NCBI GenBank assembly: GCA_014376785.1
Contig: JACMQW010000030.1
Span: forward strand, 1 to 37,500
DNA length: 37,500 nt
Direction: 5' to 3'
Source of the DNA: Oligoflexia bacterium
Lineage (GTDB): Bacteria; Bdellovibrionota; UBA1018
Below are positions 21,550 through 29,169 of the stretch, in pieces. Within the stretch, counting starts at the first letter, position 1. Each line of letters opens with the position of its first letter. Position numbers and translations under genes: made by a program. A model generated the notes under the pieces. That model saw nothing but the letters and a program-made list of their open reading frames with translations. It was not told the DNA's origin and did not search any database.

Positions 21550-21571
21550 ATCAGAGACAGTCGCGACGGTT

Positions 21572-22012
21572 TCACTCGTTTATGGTCTTCGGGCAATACC
21601 CCGGCCTAGGTCCTATTTTAGGGAACATTCGGCAAACTTCGGGTCGTTTTTCATAAACGGTGCAGAGGCGAGTTTTCGGATGCAGAAAGTAACAGTCGCG
21701 ACCGTTTCTCTGCTCGATAATAAAGAGACCGGTAGGAGCATGGTAACTGCGAATGATTCCTTCTTTGTGGAGTTTGCGAAATGACTTCTTGAGAGAGCTG
21801 GCGGCTTCATCTTCTGAAAGTACCCCAAGCCGAATCAGGTCAGCAGCGCTGGCTTCTACCGGGAGAGTGCAGCATCCGGCGAAGCATCCGGAGCATTGCT
21901 TGCCGCTGCGAAAAGGAACCCAAGTAGAAGGGCGATCTATAGAAACTGGCATACGGGATTCATAGCGAATTAGGCTCAATAAAACGACTTTTAAGCGTGT
22001 CAAATAAGACAC
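21572..22012 (-). CDS. YkgJ-family cysteine-cluster protein
   Basis: 146 aa from GTG 22012; an ATG at 21952 (126 aa) is an alternative because the first 20 residues are not typical of the family. The cysteine cluster is complete: C-S-G-C-F-A-G-C-C, D-C-Y-F-L, C-T-V-Y-E-K-R-P-E-V-C-R-M-F-P and a last G-Y-C-P. The spacing differs from the copy at 9191-9613, so these are distinct paralogues, not a recent duplication. Metal binding is expected, function unknown. It is convergent with the YidB-like gene, with a 22-bp gap. Confidence 0.85.
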   Translation of the reverse strand: MSYLTRLKVVLLSLIRYESRMPVSIDRPSTWVPFRSGKQCSGCFAGCCTLPVEASAADLIRLGVLSEDEAASSLKKSFRKLHKEGIIRSYHAPTGLFIIEQRNGRDCYFLHPKTRLCTVYEKRPEVCRMFPKIGPRPGYCPKTINE

Positions 22013-22100
22013 CGCGCAACTTTCGTCGCCGATAAATTAGGCACCGTCGAATCTTCGGTCGGTTAGGTGAGTGGAGAGCTATGATATCGTAAAGAATTTT

Positions 22101-22122
22101 GTGGCACGCCGCTCGCTATAAT
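22101..22122 (+). promoter_or_regulatory. Sigma54-like -24/-12 element overlapping a TATAAT -10
   Basis: TGGCACG (22102-22108) is followed after 4 bases by TCGCT (22113-22117), giving the invariant GG-N10-GC of sigma54 promoters with one mismatch in the -12 part. TATAAT (22117-22122) overlaps it, but no good -35 lies 16-18 bases upstream. Either reading puts transcription start at about 22128-22130, on or next to the ATG at 22130. Confidence 0.45.
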
Positions 22123-22129
22123 CAGGGTA

Positions 22130-22579
22130 ATGAAAACACTTCTCATCAGATTGTTGTGTGGTTTTGCGATTGGATTGTCAGCCGGATCCGCGTTCGCATC
22201 CACCGCGAAACGCGCTCCTGCGAGTGCCCCTGAAGATGCCTACCTCGAAACGGAGACTTTCGTTTTGAAGCCAGATCGAGTTGCTGGAGTGAACTCGGCC
22301 ATGCTCGAACTCGGTCTATCCGAAGACGTGGATTTCACTTGGGTCAGCAAAACGTCCGACGTTCGAGTCGTAAACTTTGTTTGTTACAGCGTCGATTGTC
22401 ACCACTGGGCAAAAAAAACGCTTCGCACGATTTCAAAAGCTCCTGACCGTCCTGAAGAAGTCATCGGGCATCAGTGGCGCGATGCTTCGATTGATTCGAA
22501 GAAAACACGTCAGTTAACTGAGGATGAAAAAATCAAAGCCCGCCAAATCCTGCATTACACTCCAGCTCGGGCTGGATAA
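22130..22579 (+). CDS. Secreted hypothetical protein, probably translated from a leaderless or near-leaderless mRNA
   Basis: 149 aa. Residues 1-24 are a clear signal peptide (M-K-T-L-L-I-R-L-L then a hydrophobic core, ending A-F-A-S), which fixes the start. The mature part has beta-like segments (V-R-V-V-N-F-V-C-Y), a pair Cys85/Cys90 in a C-Y-S-V-D-C-H-H-W cluster that could bind metal or form a disulfide, and a charged helical end. No family recognised. Candidate promoter elements end only a few bases before the ATG, leaving no room for a Shine-Dalgarno. It is convergent with the P5C dehydrogenase gene. Confidence 0.6.
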   Translation: MKTLLIRLLCGFAIGLSAGSAFASTAKRAPASAPEDAYLETETFVLKPDRVAGVNSAMLELGLSEDVDFTWVSKTSDVRVVNFVCYSVDCHHWAKKTLRTISKAPDRPEEVIGHQWRDASIDSKKTRQLTEDEKIKARQILHYTPARAG

Positions 22580-22620
22580 GTGAACCGATTTACCGATCTG
22601 AACGAATTTGTGTTCGATAG

Positions 22621-24264
22621 TTATTCTTTGAGAAAAGACGGGTAGAGGTAATTCTTCGGTGGGACAAAAGTTTCTTTAATCGTCCTCGGAGAAAGCCAAC
22701 GGTAAAGATTCAACGGGCTGCCGGCTTTATCGTTCGTGCCCGACGCTCGTGCTCCCCCAAACGGCTGTTGTCCCACGACGGCCCCAGTGGGCTTATCGTT
22801 CACATAGAAATTTCCCGCAGAATTTACCAACCGCTTCGTCATCAGTGATACCGCACTTCGGTCTTGGGCGAAGATCGCGCCCGTCAGCGCGTAGGGAGAA
22901 GTGCGATCACAAATCGCAAGCGTTTCCTCCCATTTCGAATCTTCATAGACATAGGCAGTGAGCACGGGACCGAATAATTCTTCTTTCATCGTTCGGTAAT
23001 GAGGGTCTGCCGCTAGTAAAATACTGGGGCGGATAAAATATCCGACTTTCGAATCAAATGTCCCACCCGCAATGATCTTCACATCTGAGCTCTGTTTTGC
23101 CTCTTCGAGTGCACCGCTCACCCGATCGAAAGACCGCTTGTCGATCACCGCGTTCACAAAGTTCCGGAAATCGCGAACATCGCCGACCGTGAGTTTCTGA
23201 GTTTGGGAAACGAGTTCTGATTCTATTTTCCTCCAAACTGAAGAGGAAATGTATGCCCGCGAAGCCGCGGAACATTTTTGGCCTTGATATTCAAATGATC
23301 CGCGAATGAGAGCAGTCGTTAAAGCGGCCGGATCGGCAGAGGGGTGAGCAAAAACAAAATCCTTTCCGCCGGTTTCACCCACGAGGCGTGGGTAAGTTTC
23401 GTAATTTGAAATATTTGCACCTACGGAACTCCAGATCGAATGGAAGGTCGGCGTGGATCCCGTAAAGTGCACGCCTGCGAGCTTTGCATGAGCAAGAAGA
23501 ACCTGACTGGTGAGAGGCCCATCGGCACCAACGAGGTTAATGACTCCTGGAGGAAGCCCCGCTTCCATGAAGAGCTGCATCGTGTAGTAGGCCGAAAGCA
23601 TCTGGGTGTCGGAAGGTTTCCATACAACGGTGTTTCCGAGCATCGCGGGAGCCGCGGGGAGATTTCCTGCGATCGCGGTAAAGTTGAAAGGGGTGATTGC
23701 GAGGACAAATCCCTCGAGTGGCCGCCACTCGACTCGGTTCCACACCCCTGCGGAAGAGATCGGCTGTTCGTCTTGGATTTTTTCATAAAACGCGGCGTTA
23801 AAGCGGAGAAAGTCGATGAGTTCGCAGGCAGCATCGATTTCCGCCTGATAGGCATTCTTCGATTGGCCGAGCATGGTGGCTGCATTCAGAGTATCGCGCC
23901 AAGGTCCGGCTAGCAGATCCGCTGCTTTCAAGAAAATGGCGGCGCGTTCATTCCAAGGTAAATTTTCCCAGTCCGCTTTCGCCCGCAGCGCAGCGTCAGC
24001 GGCCGCGGCCAGTTCCCGAGCCCCGGCGACATGAAATTCTGCCAACACTTCGCCATGGGCGTGCGGCATCACCACTTGGCGCAGATTTCCCGTCCGGACT
24101 TCCTTGCCACCGATGATGAGCGGGATTTCAAGTCGGTTCTTCCCGGTCGCGCTGCTCATTTCACTGAGTCGGGCCTTGAGTCCGGCGCGCTCAGGTGAGT
24201 CGGGGGCATAGAGGCGTATGGTTTCATTCATCGGGACAGGGAGGCGAATTCCGGCTTGGCTCAT
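22621..24264 (-). CDS. pruA: L-glutamate gamma-semialdehyde (1-pyrroline-5-carboxylate) dehydrogenase, group 1 / ALDH4A1-like
   Basis: 547 aa, the length of the stand-alone eukaryotic-type P5C dehydrogenase rather than a PutA domain. Aldehyde dehydrogenase residues are present: N194 in T-P-F-N-F-T, E297 in V-G-E-T-G-G-K, C331 in G-Q-K-C-S-A-A-S-R and the C-terminal G-G-A-R-A-S-G-T-N-D-K. The early V-M-P-H-A-H and the N-E-T-I-R-L-Y-A-P-D-S-P-E-R segment resemble the ALDH4A1 branch. It oxidises glutamate semialdehyde to glutamate with NAD+, the second step of proline breakdown. No proline dehydrogenase is nearby, so the first enzyme must be elsewhere. Met12 is an alternative start. Confidence 0.9.
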   Translation of the reverse strand: MSQAGIRLPVPMNETIRLYAPDSPERAGLKARLSEMSSATGKNRLEIPLIIGGKEVRTGNLRQVVMPHAHGEVLAEFHVAGARELAAAADAALRAKADWENLPWNERAAIFLKAADLLAGPWRDTLNAATMLGQSKNAYQAEIDAACELIDFLRFNAAFYEKIQDEQPISSAGVWNRVEWRPLEGFVLAITPFNFTAIAGNLPAAPAMLGNTVVWKPSDTQMLSAYYTMQLFMEAGLPPGVINLVGADGPLTSQVLLAHAKLAGVHFTGSTPTFHSIWSSVGANISNYETYPRLVGETGGKDFVFAHPSADPAALTTALIRGSFEYQGQKCSAASRAYISSSVWRKIESELVSQTQKLTVGDVRDFRNFVNAVIDKRSFDRVSGALEEAKQSSDVKIIAGGTFDSKVGYFIRPSILLAADPHYRTMKEELFGPVLTAYVYEDSKWEETLAICDRTSPYALTGAIFAQDRSAVSLMTKRLVNSAGNFYVNDKPTGAVVGQQPFGGARASGTNDKAGSPLNLYRWLSPRTIKETFVPPKNYLYPSFLKE

Positions 24265-24374
24265 GCCGTTTTTCTAACCTAACTTCTGGCTAGACGTAAT
24301 CGAGATCTTCTCATGGACGATGCTTTGCGCGCCGATACAGGTATGGCAAGATCGAGTAAGCGCGGAGCCGAGTC

Positions 24375-25166
24375 GTGAAAGAACACACCACCAAATTTCT
24401 CAGGGCGATAGCCTACCTTTACCTAGCATTTCCCGTAACCTACCTCGCTTATGCGGCGGTCCTTTTTAATATTTCGTCTGTTCGTAGTGGGAAAATTTTC
24501 TTCAGCTTTACCTATTGGGCCCTGGCTCTGACCGGGATCGCAGTCGGGTATGGTTTCCGTGAAATGACCCGCTGGGCTTGGAATGTCTTTTTAGTAAATT
24601 CGCTTTTCATCGCCTACGCAAATGCCCTTATTGCGATGCGGTACTCTGAATCGAATAATCCCTTCCTCGCTTTTTTAGTCTCGATCGGGTTGCTCATTCT
24701 TTTAATTTTCAGACTCGGTAAAGAGATCAGGGTTCCCTATTTTTTACCGAGGATTCGGTGGTGGGAAACCAATCCCCGCTATAAATTATCTGTCCCGGTG
24801 AAAGTCGAGCGGGTTGGCAGTGGTTATGAGGGCGAAATTCTCGATCTTTCCATGGGAGGATGTTTCATCAAAACCCGGACGGAAATGAATCAAAACGAAC
24901 GCATCCTTTCGAGATTTATTCTTTTTGGTGAGGCATTAGAAATTGGCGGCACCGTTGTTTGGCGCAGTCAGAGTTCCGTCACTCATCCAAAAGGGGTCGG
25001 AATCAAATTTGATCGCCTCGATAAGATGCAACGTCGGATCATGCGAGCGGCGACGGGTCATCTCAGAAAAATCACTTCTCTCCAAAATACGCGCGGTAAA
25101 ATGACTCCAGAAGAATTTAATAATCGCATGGCAGAGATGAAGGCCCACCGCTTAGGGTTAGAATAA
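24375..25166 (+). CDS. Four-TM membrane protein with C-terminal PilZ domain
   Basis: 263 aa, GTG start behind GGAG at 7-nt spacing. TM helices are at about 8-31, 43-61, 68-89 and 97-114. The PilZ domain runs about 128-225: W-W-E-T-N-P-R-Y-K entry, D-L-S-M-G-G at 157-162, and a final G-V-G-I-K-F-D. PilZ domains bind c-di-GMP through RxxxR plus D/NxSxxG. Here the second motif is intact, but the first Arg is replaced (W-E-T-N-P-R135), so binding may be weak or absent. It abuts tadA with no spacing (TAA then ATG), so the two share a transcript. Confidence 0.82.
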   Translation: MKEHTTKFLRAIAYLYLAFPVTYLAYAAVLFNISSVRSGKIFFSFTYWALALTGIAVGYGFREMTRWAWNVFLVNSLFIAYANALIAMRYSESNNPFLAFLVSIGLLILLIFRLGKEIRVPYFLPRIRWWETNPRYKLSVPVKVERVGSGYEGEILDLSMGGCFIKTRTEMNQNERILSRFILFGEALEIGGTVVWRSQSSVTHPKGVGIKFDRLDKMQRRIMRAATGHLRKITSLQNTRGKMTPEEFNNRMAEMKAHRLGLE

Positions 25167-25634
25167 ATGGATCCGAATTCGGATTCAGATGCCTTCTTTT
25201 TATCCGAGGCGTATGCCGAAGCGGTGCTCGCGGGCGCAGACGGGGAGGTACCCGTCGGTGCCGTGCTCGTTCATCATGAAACCATCGTGGCGAGAGGTCG
25301 AAACCAGCGCGAGAAAACGCTTTCGCCGATATCCCATGCAGAGATTCACGCTCTCGTTGCAGGTTCTGAATCATTAAAAAGTTGGAGGCTTCTGGGATGC
25401 ACCCTCTATGTGACGCTTGAGCCTTGCCCGATGTGCCTAGCGGCCTGTCAGCAGGCTCGAATTTCACGCGTTGTTTACGGTGCCGCAGATCCGAAAGGCG
25501 GCGCGCTTTCACTCGGCTATCCGTTACACGCTGATCAGCGGATGAATCATCGTTTTATAGTCGATTACCAAGAGACCCATCAGTGCGGTCAAATTTTGAC
25601 GGACTTCTTTCGGCGCAAGCGGAATTCAGAGTAA
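25167..25634 (+). CDS. tadA: tRNA-specific adenosine deaminase TadA
   Basis: 155 aa, typical length. The zinc-dependent cytidine/adenosine deaminase motifs are H57-A-E59 and P86-C87-P-M-C90, with E59 as proton shuttle and H57/C87/C90 as zinc ligands. V-P-V-G-A-V-L-V precedes them and Y-G-A-A-D-P-K-G-G-A follows. TadA converts A34 to inosine in tRNA-Arg(ACG), normally an essential step. The start codon follows the PilZ stop directly. Confidence 0.93.
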   Translation: MDPNSDSDAFFLSEAYAEAVLAGADGEVPVGAVLVHHETIVARGRNQREKTLSPISHAEIHALVAGSESLKSWRLLGCTLYVTLEPCPMCLAACQQARISRVVYGAADPKGGALSLGYPLHADQRMNHRFIVDYQETHQCGQILTDFFRRKRNSE

Positions 25635-25673
25635 TACCAGTTACTTGCGGAAATCGCTTCAAGACGAGACTAT

Positions 25674-25703
25674 GGATTACCGATAGGTCTCTATCGGCAA
25701 TCC
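25674..25703 (+). promoter_or_regulatory. Imperfect 12-bp stem hairpin after tadA
   Basis: GGATT-A-CCGATA and TATCGG-C-AATCC pair over 12 positions with one A/C mismatch around a 6-nt loop. It lies 39 bp after the tadA stop and 24 bp before the next start. No T-run follows, so it is either a processing or stability hairpin for the tadA mRNA or a leader element of the next gene. The core CCGATA/TATCGG also occurs in the 14878-14944 intergenic region. Confidence 0.45.
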
Positions 25704-25727
25704 TGCCGCTTCATGGAAGACGACGTC

Positions 25728-26120
25728 ATGGAAAACCCTGGAAAAAAACAAATCACTTTTGGCCACATTGAAGATGTTGTGTCGGCGGCGGCATTGCTTC
25801 GTCCGACGCTCCTTAAGGCGATCGGGGAACTCGACCCATCGCAATTGACCACGCTTCATCGGGTGCTCATTTCTGCAGAGAAAGAGCTCGCGAATTCTCG
25901 AATCGATTTTCGGGAGCGATTTACGAGATCTCAAGAGAAGCTCAAGCCGACTTTCGCTTTTGCTCCGATCTGGCGATTCATTTCAGCCCGAATCGAAGAA
26001 ACTTGGAAAACCTCTCCGACGCTCACCGTGAAAGAACTTTCAATCATGAGCCTCTTCTTCGGAATGATGTTTGAGGAAGTTCAAGCCAAGTCTGGAAAAA
26101 AGCCAAAACGGGTCGCCTAA
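25728..26120 (+). CDS. Hypothetical cytoplasmic protein
   Basis: 130 aa from the ATG at 25728, with GGAAGA about 7 bases upstream; an ATG at 25713 is the longer alternative. The sequence is mixed helical (D-V-V-S-A-A-A-L-L-R-P, then H-R-V-L-I-S-A-E-K-E-L), with aromatic F-A-F-A-P-I-W-R-F-I in the middle and a basic tail K-S-G-K-K-P-K-R. No signal peptide or TM helix. No family recognised. It may belong with the next small gene, 24 bp downstream. Confidence 0.55.
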   Translation: MENPGKKQITFGHIEDVVSAAALLRPTLLKAIGELDPSQLTTLHRVLISAEKELANSRIDFRERFTRSQEKLKPTFAFAPIWRFISARIEETWKTSPTLTVKELSIMSLFFGMMFEEVQAKSGKKPKRVA

Positions 26121-26144
26121 GCGATCATTTTCGGGATAGAATGA

Positions 26145-26624
26145 ATGCCTATGGCATCTTCTCTGAAATCTGCTTTTTCCGCTTTGAGTCTTTCTGCGTC
26201 CGTCGATCAGCAAACGGGTAGTTTGTCTGTCTTTGATGTGGTCGATGAAATTCGGGCACCGCAGCTACCCATTCATGTCCAGACGCTGGTGTTAACGATG
26301 GCATGGGAAAAGCTCATCTCTGAGCATTTCGACGGAAGAATTTTTATTCACATCCTCACGCCCGATGGAAAACAAGCCCTCATCGGAAACGGTGAATTAA
26401 AAGTACCGGCCGAGCAAAAGCGCGTGAAAGCGGTCTTCCGATTGGGTGGATTTCCTTTGCTGCAGTTTGGTGCCCATCGATTTGTCCTTTCTTGGGTGAA
26501 CGCCGCTGGCGCAAAAGAAGGTGAGAGTCTGCTTGATTTCGATGTGATCGAAGCAGCAGATCCGAATGCAAAATTAGAAGCTTCGAATGGCGCGTCTAGC
26601 CCAGCGGGCTCCGTTCAGCACTAA
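26145..26624 (+). CDS. DUF6941-like beta-sandwich hypothetical protein
   Basis: 159 aa. The pattern of A-S-V-D..G-S-L-S-V-F-D-V-V-D-E-I then P-Q-L-P-I-H-V-Q, a F-D-G-R-I-F-I-H strand, and T-P-D-G-K resembles small DUF6941-type proteins, which are widespread in bacteria but uncharacterised; the match is by memory of the pattern only. The last about 20 residues are Ala/Ser-rich. The start is either ATG 26145 or ATG 26151. It is probably co-transcribed with the gene at 25728. Confidence 0.5.
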   Translation: MPMASSLKSAFSALSLSASVDQQTGSLSVFDVVDEIRAPQLPIHVQTLVLTMAWEKLISEHFDGRIFIHILTPDGKQALIGNGELKVPAEQKRVKAVFRLGGFPLLQFGAHRFVLSWVNAAGAKEGESLLDFDVIEAADPNAKLEASNGASSPAGSVQH

Positions 26625-26645
26625 GCGCAGGCCAGCCGTAAGCTA

Positions 26646-26723
26646 GGCAGATTCCAGCGAGGCGAGCGGATAAAGATTCCGTTTTGATCTGCCCTTGCCA
26701 AGTTCTTCATTCAGGCATATTTA
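26646..26723 (+). promoter_or_regulatory. Inverted repeat and candidate promoter before the pantothenate/CoA operon
   Basis: GGCAGAT (26646-26652) and ATCTGCC (26687-26693) are a perfect 7-bp inverted repeat 34 bases apart. Two bases after it, TTGCCA (26695-26700) is followed after 17 bases by TATTTA (26718-26723), a plausible sigma70-type promoter whose transcript would start about 15 bases before the ATG at 26746. The repeat could be an operator or part of a leader hairpin. Confidence 0.4.
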
Positions 26724-26745
26724 AAATCAGTTCGGACTTGATCCT

Positions 26746-27540
26746 ATGCGACAGGTACCTCGTGACGCCGGTAGACCGGTAAAACACCTTCTGATCGGGA
26801 GTGGTCGGCTTTCTCGCCATTTCACTCACTATTTTCGCGATCTCGGCATCGATCACGAGACGTGGTTGCACCCTCGAGTTTTCACCCGGGAAGTTTTCCA
26901 GCGAACTGATTTTACCCACGTCTGGTTTCTCGTTTCTGACCGGGCGATCGACTCGGTGGGCGAGCGGTGGCTTGGAGGAGTAAGGGAGTTTTCTCAACCG
27001 TCGGCCGAAGATTTTCTTCCTCAATTGCTCCATGCATCGGGATCCTGGGTGACTCCCGTTGCCCGAGGCGCCCATCCGCTCATGACGTTCGGACCTTCGC
27101 TTTATCCCGCGAACTTCTACCGCGACATTCCGTTTATCGTCGAAGATTTTTTCGATGGCGTGGAAACTGAATGGATTCTCGGCGGACTCCCCAACCGTAC
27201 GGTCCAGATTCCGTCCGAGAAAAAAGCGCTGTACCATGCGCTGGTTTCTTCGGCGGGAAACTTCCCCGCAATGCTTTGGGCGGATGTTTTCACGCGTTTC
27301 GAGCGGGACCTCGGAATCTCTCACCATCTCCTGGCACCTTATCTCTTTCAGACATTAGCGAATGTCCTTCGGGAGGGCGAAGGTTCCCTCACGGGACCAC
27401 TCATCAGAGGCGACCGAGAAACCATCGTGAAACACAAAGGCGTGCTTGAGGATTCTCCACTCGGTCGATTGTACGCAGCATTTGAAATTTTTTTTCGTGA
27501 AACGCTTTCTCATCATCCCGAGGACTCAAACCATGTCTAG
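26746..27540 (+). CDS. DUF2520-type NAD(P)-binding oxidoreductase, candidate ketopantoate reductase
   Basis: 264 aa. The N-terminal Rossmann motif is truncated in style: L-I-G-S-G-R-L-S-R-H-F (about 16-26), then a T-H-V-W-F-L-V-S-D strand. The C-terminal helical domain matches DUF2520: Y-H-A-L-V-S-S-A-G-N-F, then L-T-G-P-L-I-R-G-D-R-E-T-I. In E. coli ketopantoate is reduced by PanE; a different reductase, PanG, is known from Francisella. Here the gene is first in an operon that holds every other pantothenate gene and overlaps panB by 8 nt, so the role is likely on context. No panE is in the window. The upstream SD is weak, so the start is less certain. Confidence 0.7.
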   Translation: MRQVPRDAGRPVKHLLIGSGRLSRHFTHYFRDLGIDHETWLHPRVFTREVFQRTDFTHVWFLVSDRAIDSVGERWLGGVREFSQPSAEDFLPQLLHASGSWVTPVARGAHPLMTFGPSLYPANFYRDIPFIVEDFFDGVETEWILGGLPNRTVQIPSEKKALYHALVSSAGNFPAMLWADVFTRFERDLGISHHLLAPYLFQTLANVLREGEGSLTGPLIRGDRETIVKHKGVLEDSPLGRLYAAFEIFFRETLSHHPEDSNHV

Positions 27541-28357
27541 TCACCTCCCCCTTGCTGTGCCGAAAAAAATGACGGTTCCTGATTTCAAACGGCGTAAATT
27601 ATCAGGTGAAAAAATAGTGATGCTCACCTGTTATGATTCGAGCTTCGCGCGCCTTTTAAATGAGAGCTCGATCGATCTTCTCCTCGTGGGGGATTCCTGC
27701 GCGATGACGATGCATGGTTATGATTCGACCATCCAGGCAAACGTCGAAATGATTGCGGCCCACGTTTCCGCGGTAGCACGCGGGGCTCCGGGAAAATTCA
27801 TCGTGGGTGATGTGCCCTTTCTGACTGTGCGTCGAGGGCTCGAGCACGCAATGGAGTCGATGGAGCGGCTCGTGAAAGCGGGGGCTCATGCAGTGAAGAT
27901 CGAGGGAATTCGTGGGAATGAGGAAATCGTTGGCCACGTGACCGCATCGGGAATACCGGTGATGGGCCACCTCGGACTCACTCCGCAGTTCGTGAACGCT
28001 TTTGGCGGAATGAAAGTTCAAGCGAAAACCGAGGACGAAAAAGCGAATCTGCTCGTGGAAGCTCGCTCGTTCGAAGCACTCGGAGCATTTTCGATCGTGC
28101 TTGAATGCGTTCCGAGCGACATCGCGGCGGAAATCACGTCGACTTTAAAGATTCCCGTGATCGGTATCGGCGCGGGTGAAGCAGTGGATGGGCAAGTTCT
28201 CGTGCTGCAGGATTTACTCGGCTTTAATCCTTCTTTTAAACCGAAATTTCTTCGCCACTATTTAGATGGCGCCGCACTCATCGGAAACGCGTTCGAGCGT
28301 TTTGCCGCCGATGTGCGAAACGGAAACTACCCCTCAAAAGAGGAGAGTTACGGATGA
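27533..28357 (+). CDS. panB: 3-methyl-2-oxobutanoate hydroxymethyltransferase (ketopantoate hydroxymethyltransferase)
   Basis: 274 aa from ATG 27533, chosen for GAGGA at 8-nt spacing and for fit to the family length of about 263; the frame extends 29 codons further up but without SD. Core motifs are L-L-V-G-D-S (Asp54), F-I-V-G-D-V-P (Asp93), A-V-K-I-E-G (K122, E124) and V-I-G-I-G-A-G. The enzyme makes ketopantoate from 2-ketoisovalerate and methylene-THF with Mg2+. Overlaps the DUF2520 gene by 8 nt and panC by 4. Confidence 0.95.
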   Translation: MSSHLPLAVPKKMTVPDFKRRKLSGEKIVMLTCYDSSFARLLNESSIDLLLVGDSCAMTMHGYDSTIQANVEMIAAHVSAVARGAPGKFIVGDVPFLTVRRGLEHAMESMERLVKAGAHAVKIEGIRGNEEIVGHVTASGIPVMGHLGLTPQFVNAFGGMKVQAKTEDEKANLLVEARSFEALGAFSIVLECVPSDIAAEITSTLKIPVIGIGAGEAVDGQVLVLQDLLGFNPSFKPKFLRHYLDGAALIGNAFERFAADVRNGNYPSKEESYG

Positions 28358-29169
28358 AAATTTTAGAAACGACCAAAGCTTTCCAAGCTTGGCGCGTAAA
28401 GCTCAATGCGAAAGCAGCTTATCTCGGCGTCACCGGGGGAACGAGCGTAGGAATCGTACCGACGATGGGCGCCCTTCACGAAGGCCACCGAAGCTTGCTC
28501 AAGAGAGCGCGTATCGAAAATGATTTCGTGGTTCTAACCCTCTTCGTTAATCCGACCCAGTTCAATCAGGCTTCCGATTTAGAAAAATATCCCAAAACGC
28601 TCGAAGCCGATGTTCGGCTCGCGGAAGCAACGGGGGTGGACGCCGTTTTTATTCCGCGCGATTCGGAGGAAATGTATCCGGATACCTACCGCTATCAAGT
28701 CAGCGAAAAGGAGTTCTCAAAAGAACTCTGCGGAGCCAGTCGTCCCGGTCATTTCGAAGGAATGCTGACGGTGGTCCTGAAATTATTGAATCTTGCGGGC
28801 GCAGATCGGGCCTATTTCGGGGAGAAGGATTTTCAGCAATTAACCCTGATTCGCGGCATGGCGGAAGCTTTTTTCCTCCCCACGGCTATTGTTGGTTGTC
28901 CTACGGTGCGTGAAGAAGATGGGTTGGCAATGAGCTCACGCAACTTAAGGCTGACTCCTGCGGAGAGAAAAATCGCGCCCCTGCTGCATGCCGCACTAAC
29001 GGGCGCCAGTGATTTAAATCAAGCAAGAATCAAAATTGAGAATGCCGGTTTTAAGATCGATTACCTCGAAGACCGAAGGTCGAAAGATGGAGAGCTGCGT
29101 CGATTCGTCGCCGCTTATTTAGGAGAAGTTCGACTCATCGATAATGTCGTGGTGGGAGTGCGAGTATGA
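28354..29169 (+). CDS. panC: Pantoate--beta-alanine ligase (pantothenate synthetase)
   Basis: 271 aa, slightly shorter than the usual about 283. Nucleotidyl-transferase motifs are P-T-M-G-A-L-H-E-G-H (36-45, the HIGH motif), F-V-N-P-T-Q-F, F-G-E-K-D-F-Q-Q-L and the M-S-S-R-N loop. It joins pantoate to beta-alanine through a pantoyl-adenylate. The start codon overlaps the panB stop (ATGA), and the end overlaps coaBC in the same way. Confidence 0.95.
   Translation: MKILETTKAFQAWRVKLNAKAAYLGVTGGTSVGIVPTMGALHEGHRSLLKRARIENDFVVLTLFVNPTQFNQASDLEKYPKTLEADVRLAEATGVDAVFIPRDSEEMYPDTYRYQVSEKEFSKELCGASRPGHFEGMLTVVLKLLNLAGADRAYFGEKDFQQLTLIRGMAEAFFLPTAIVGCPTVREEDGLAMSSRNLRLTPAERKIAPLLHAALTGASDLNQARIKIENAGFKIDYLEDRRSKDGELRRFVAAYLGEVRLIDNVVVGVRV

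Noticed and set aside
26707-27327. A 206-aa antisense frame in the DUF2520 gene
   Set aside because: It opposes a gene with conserved Rossmann and DUF2520 motifs that is overlapped with panB.
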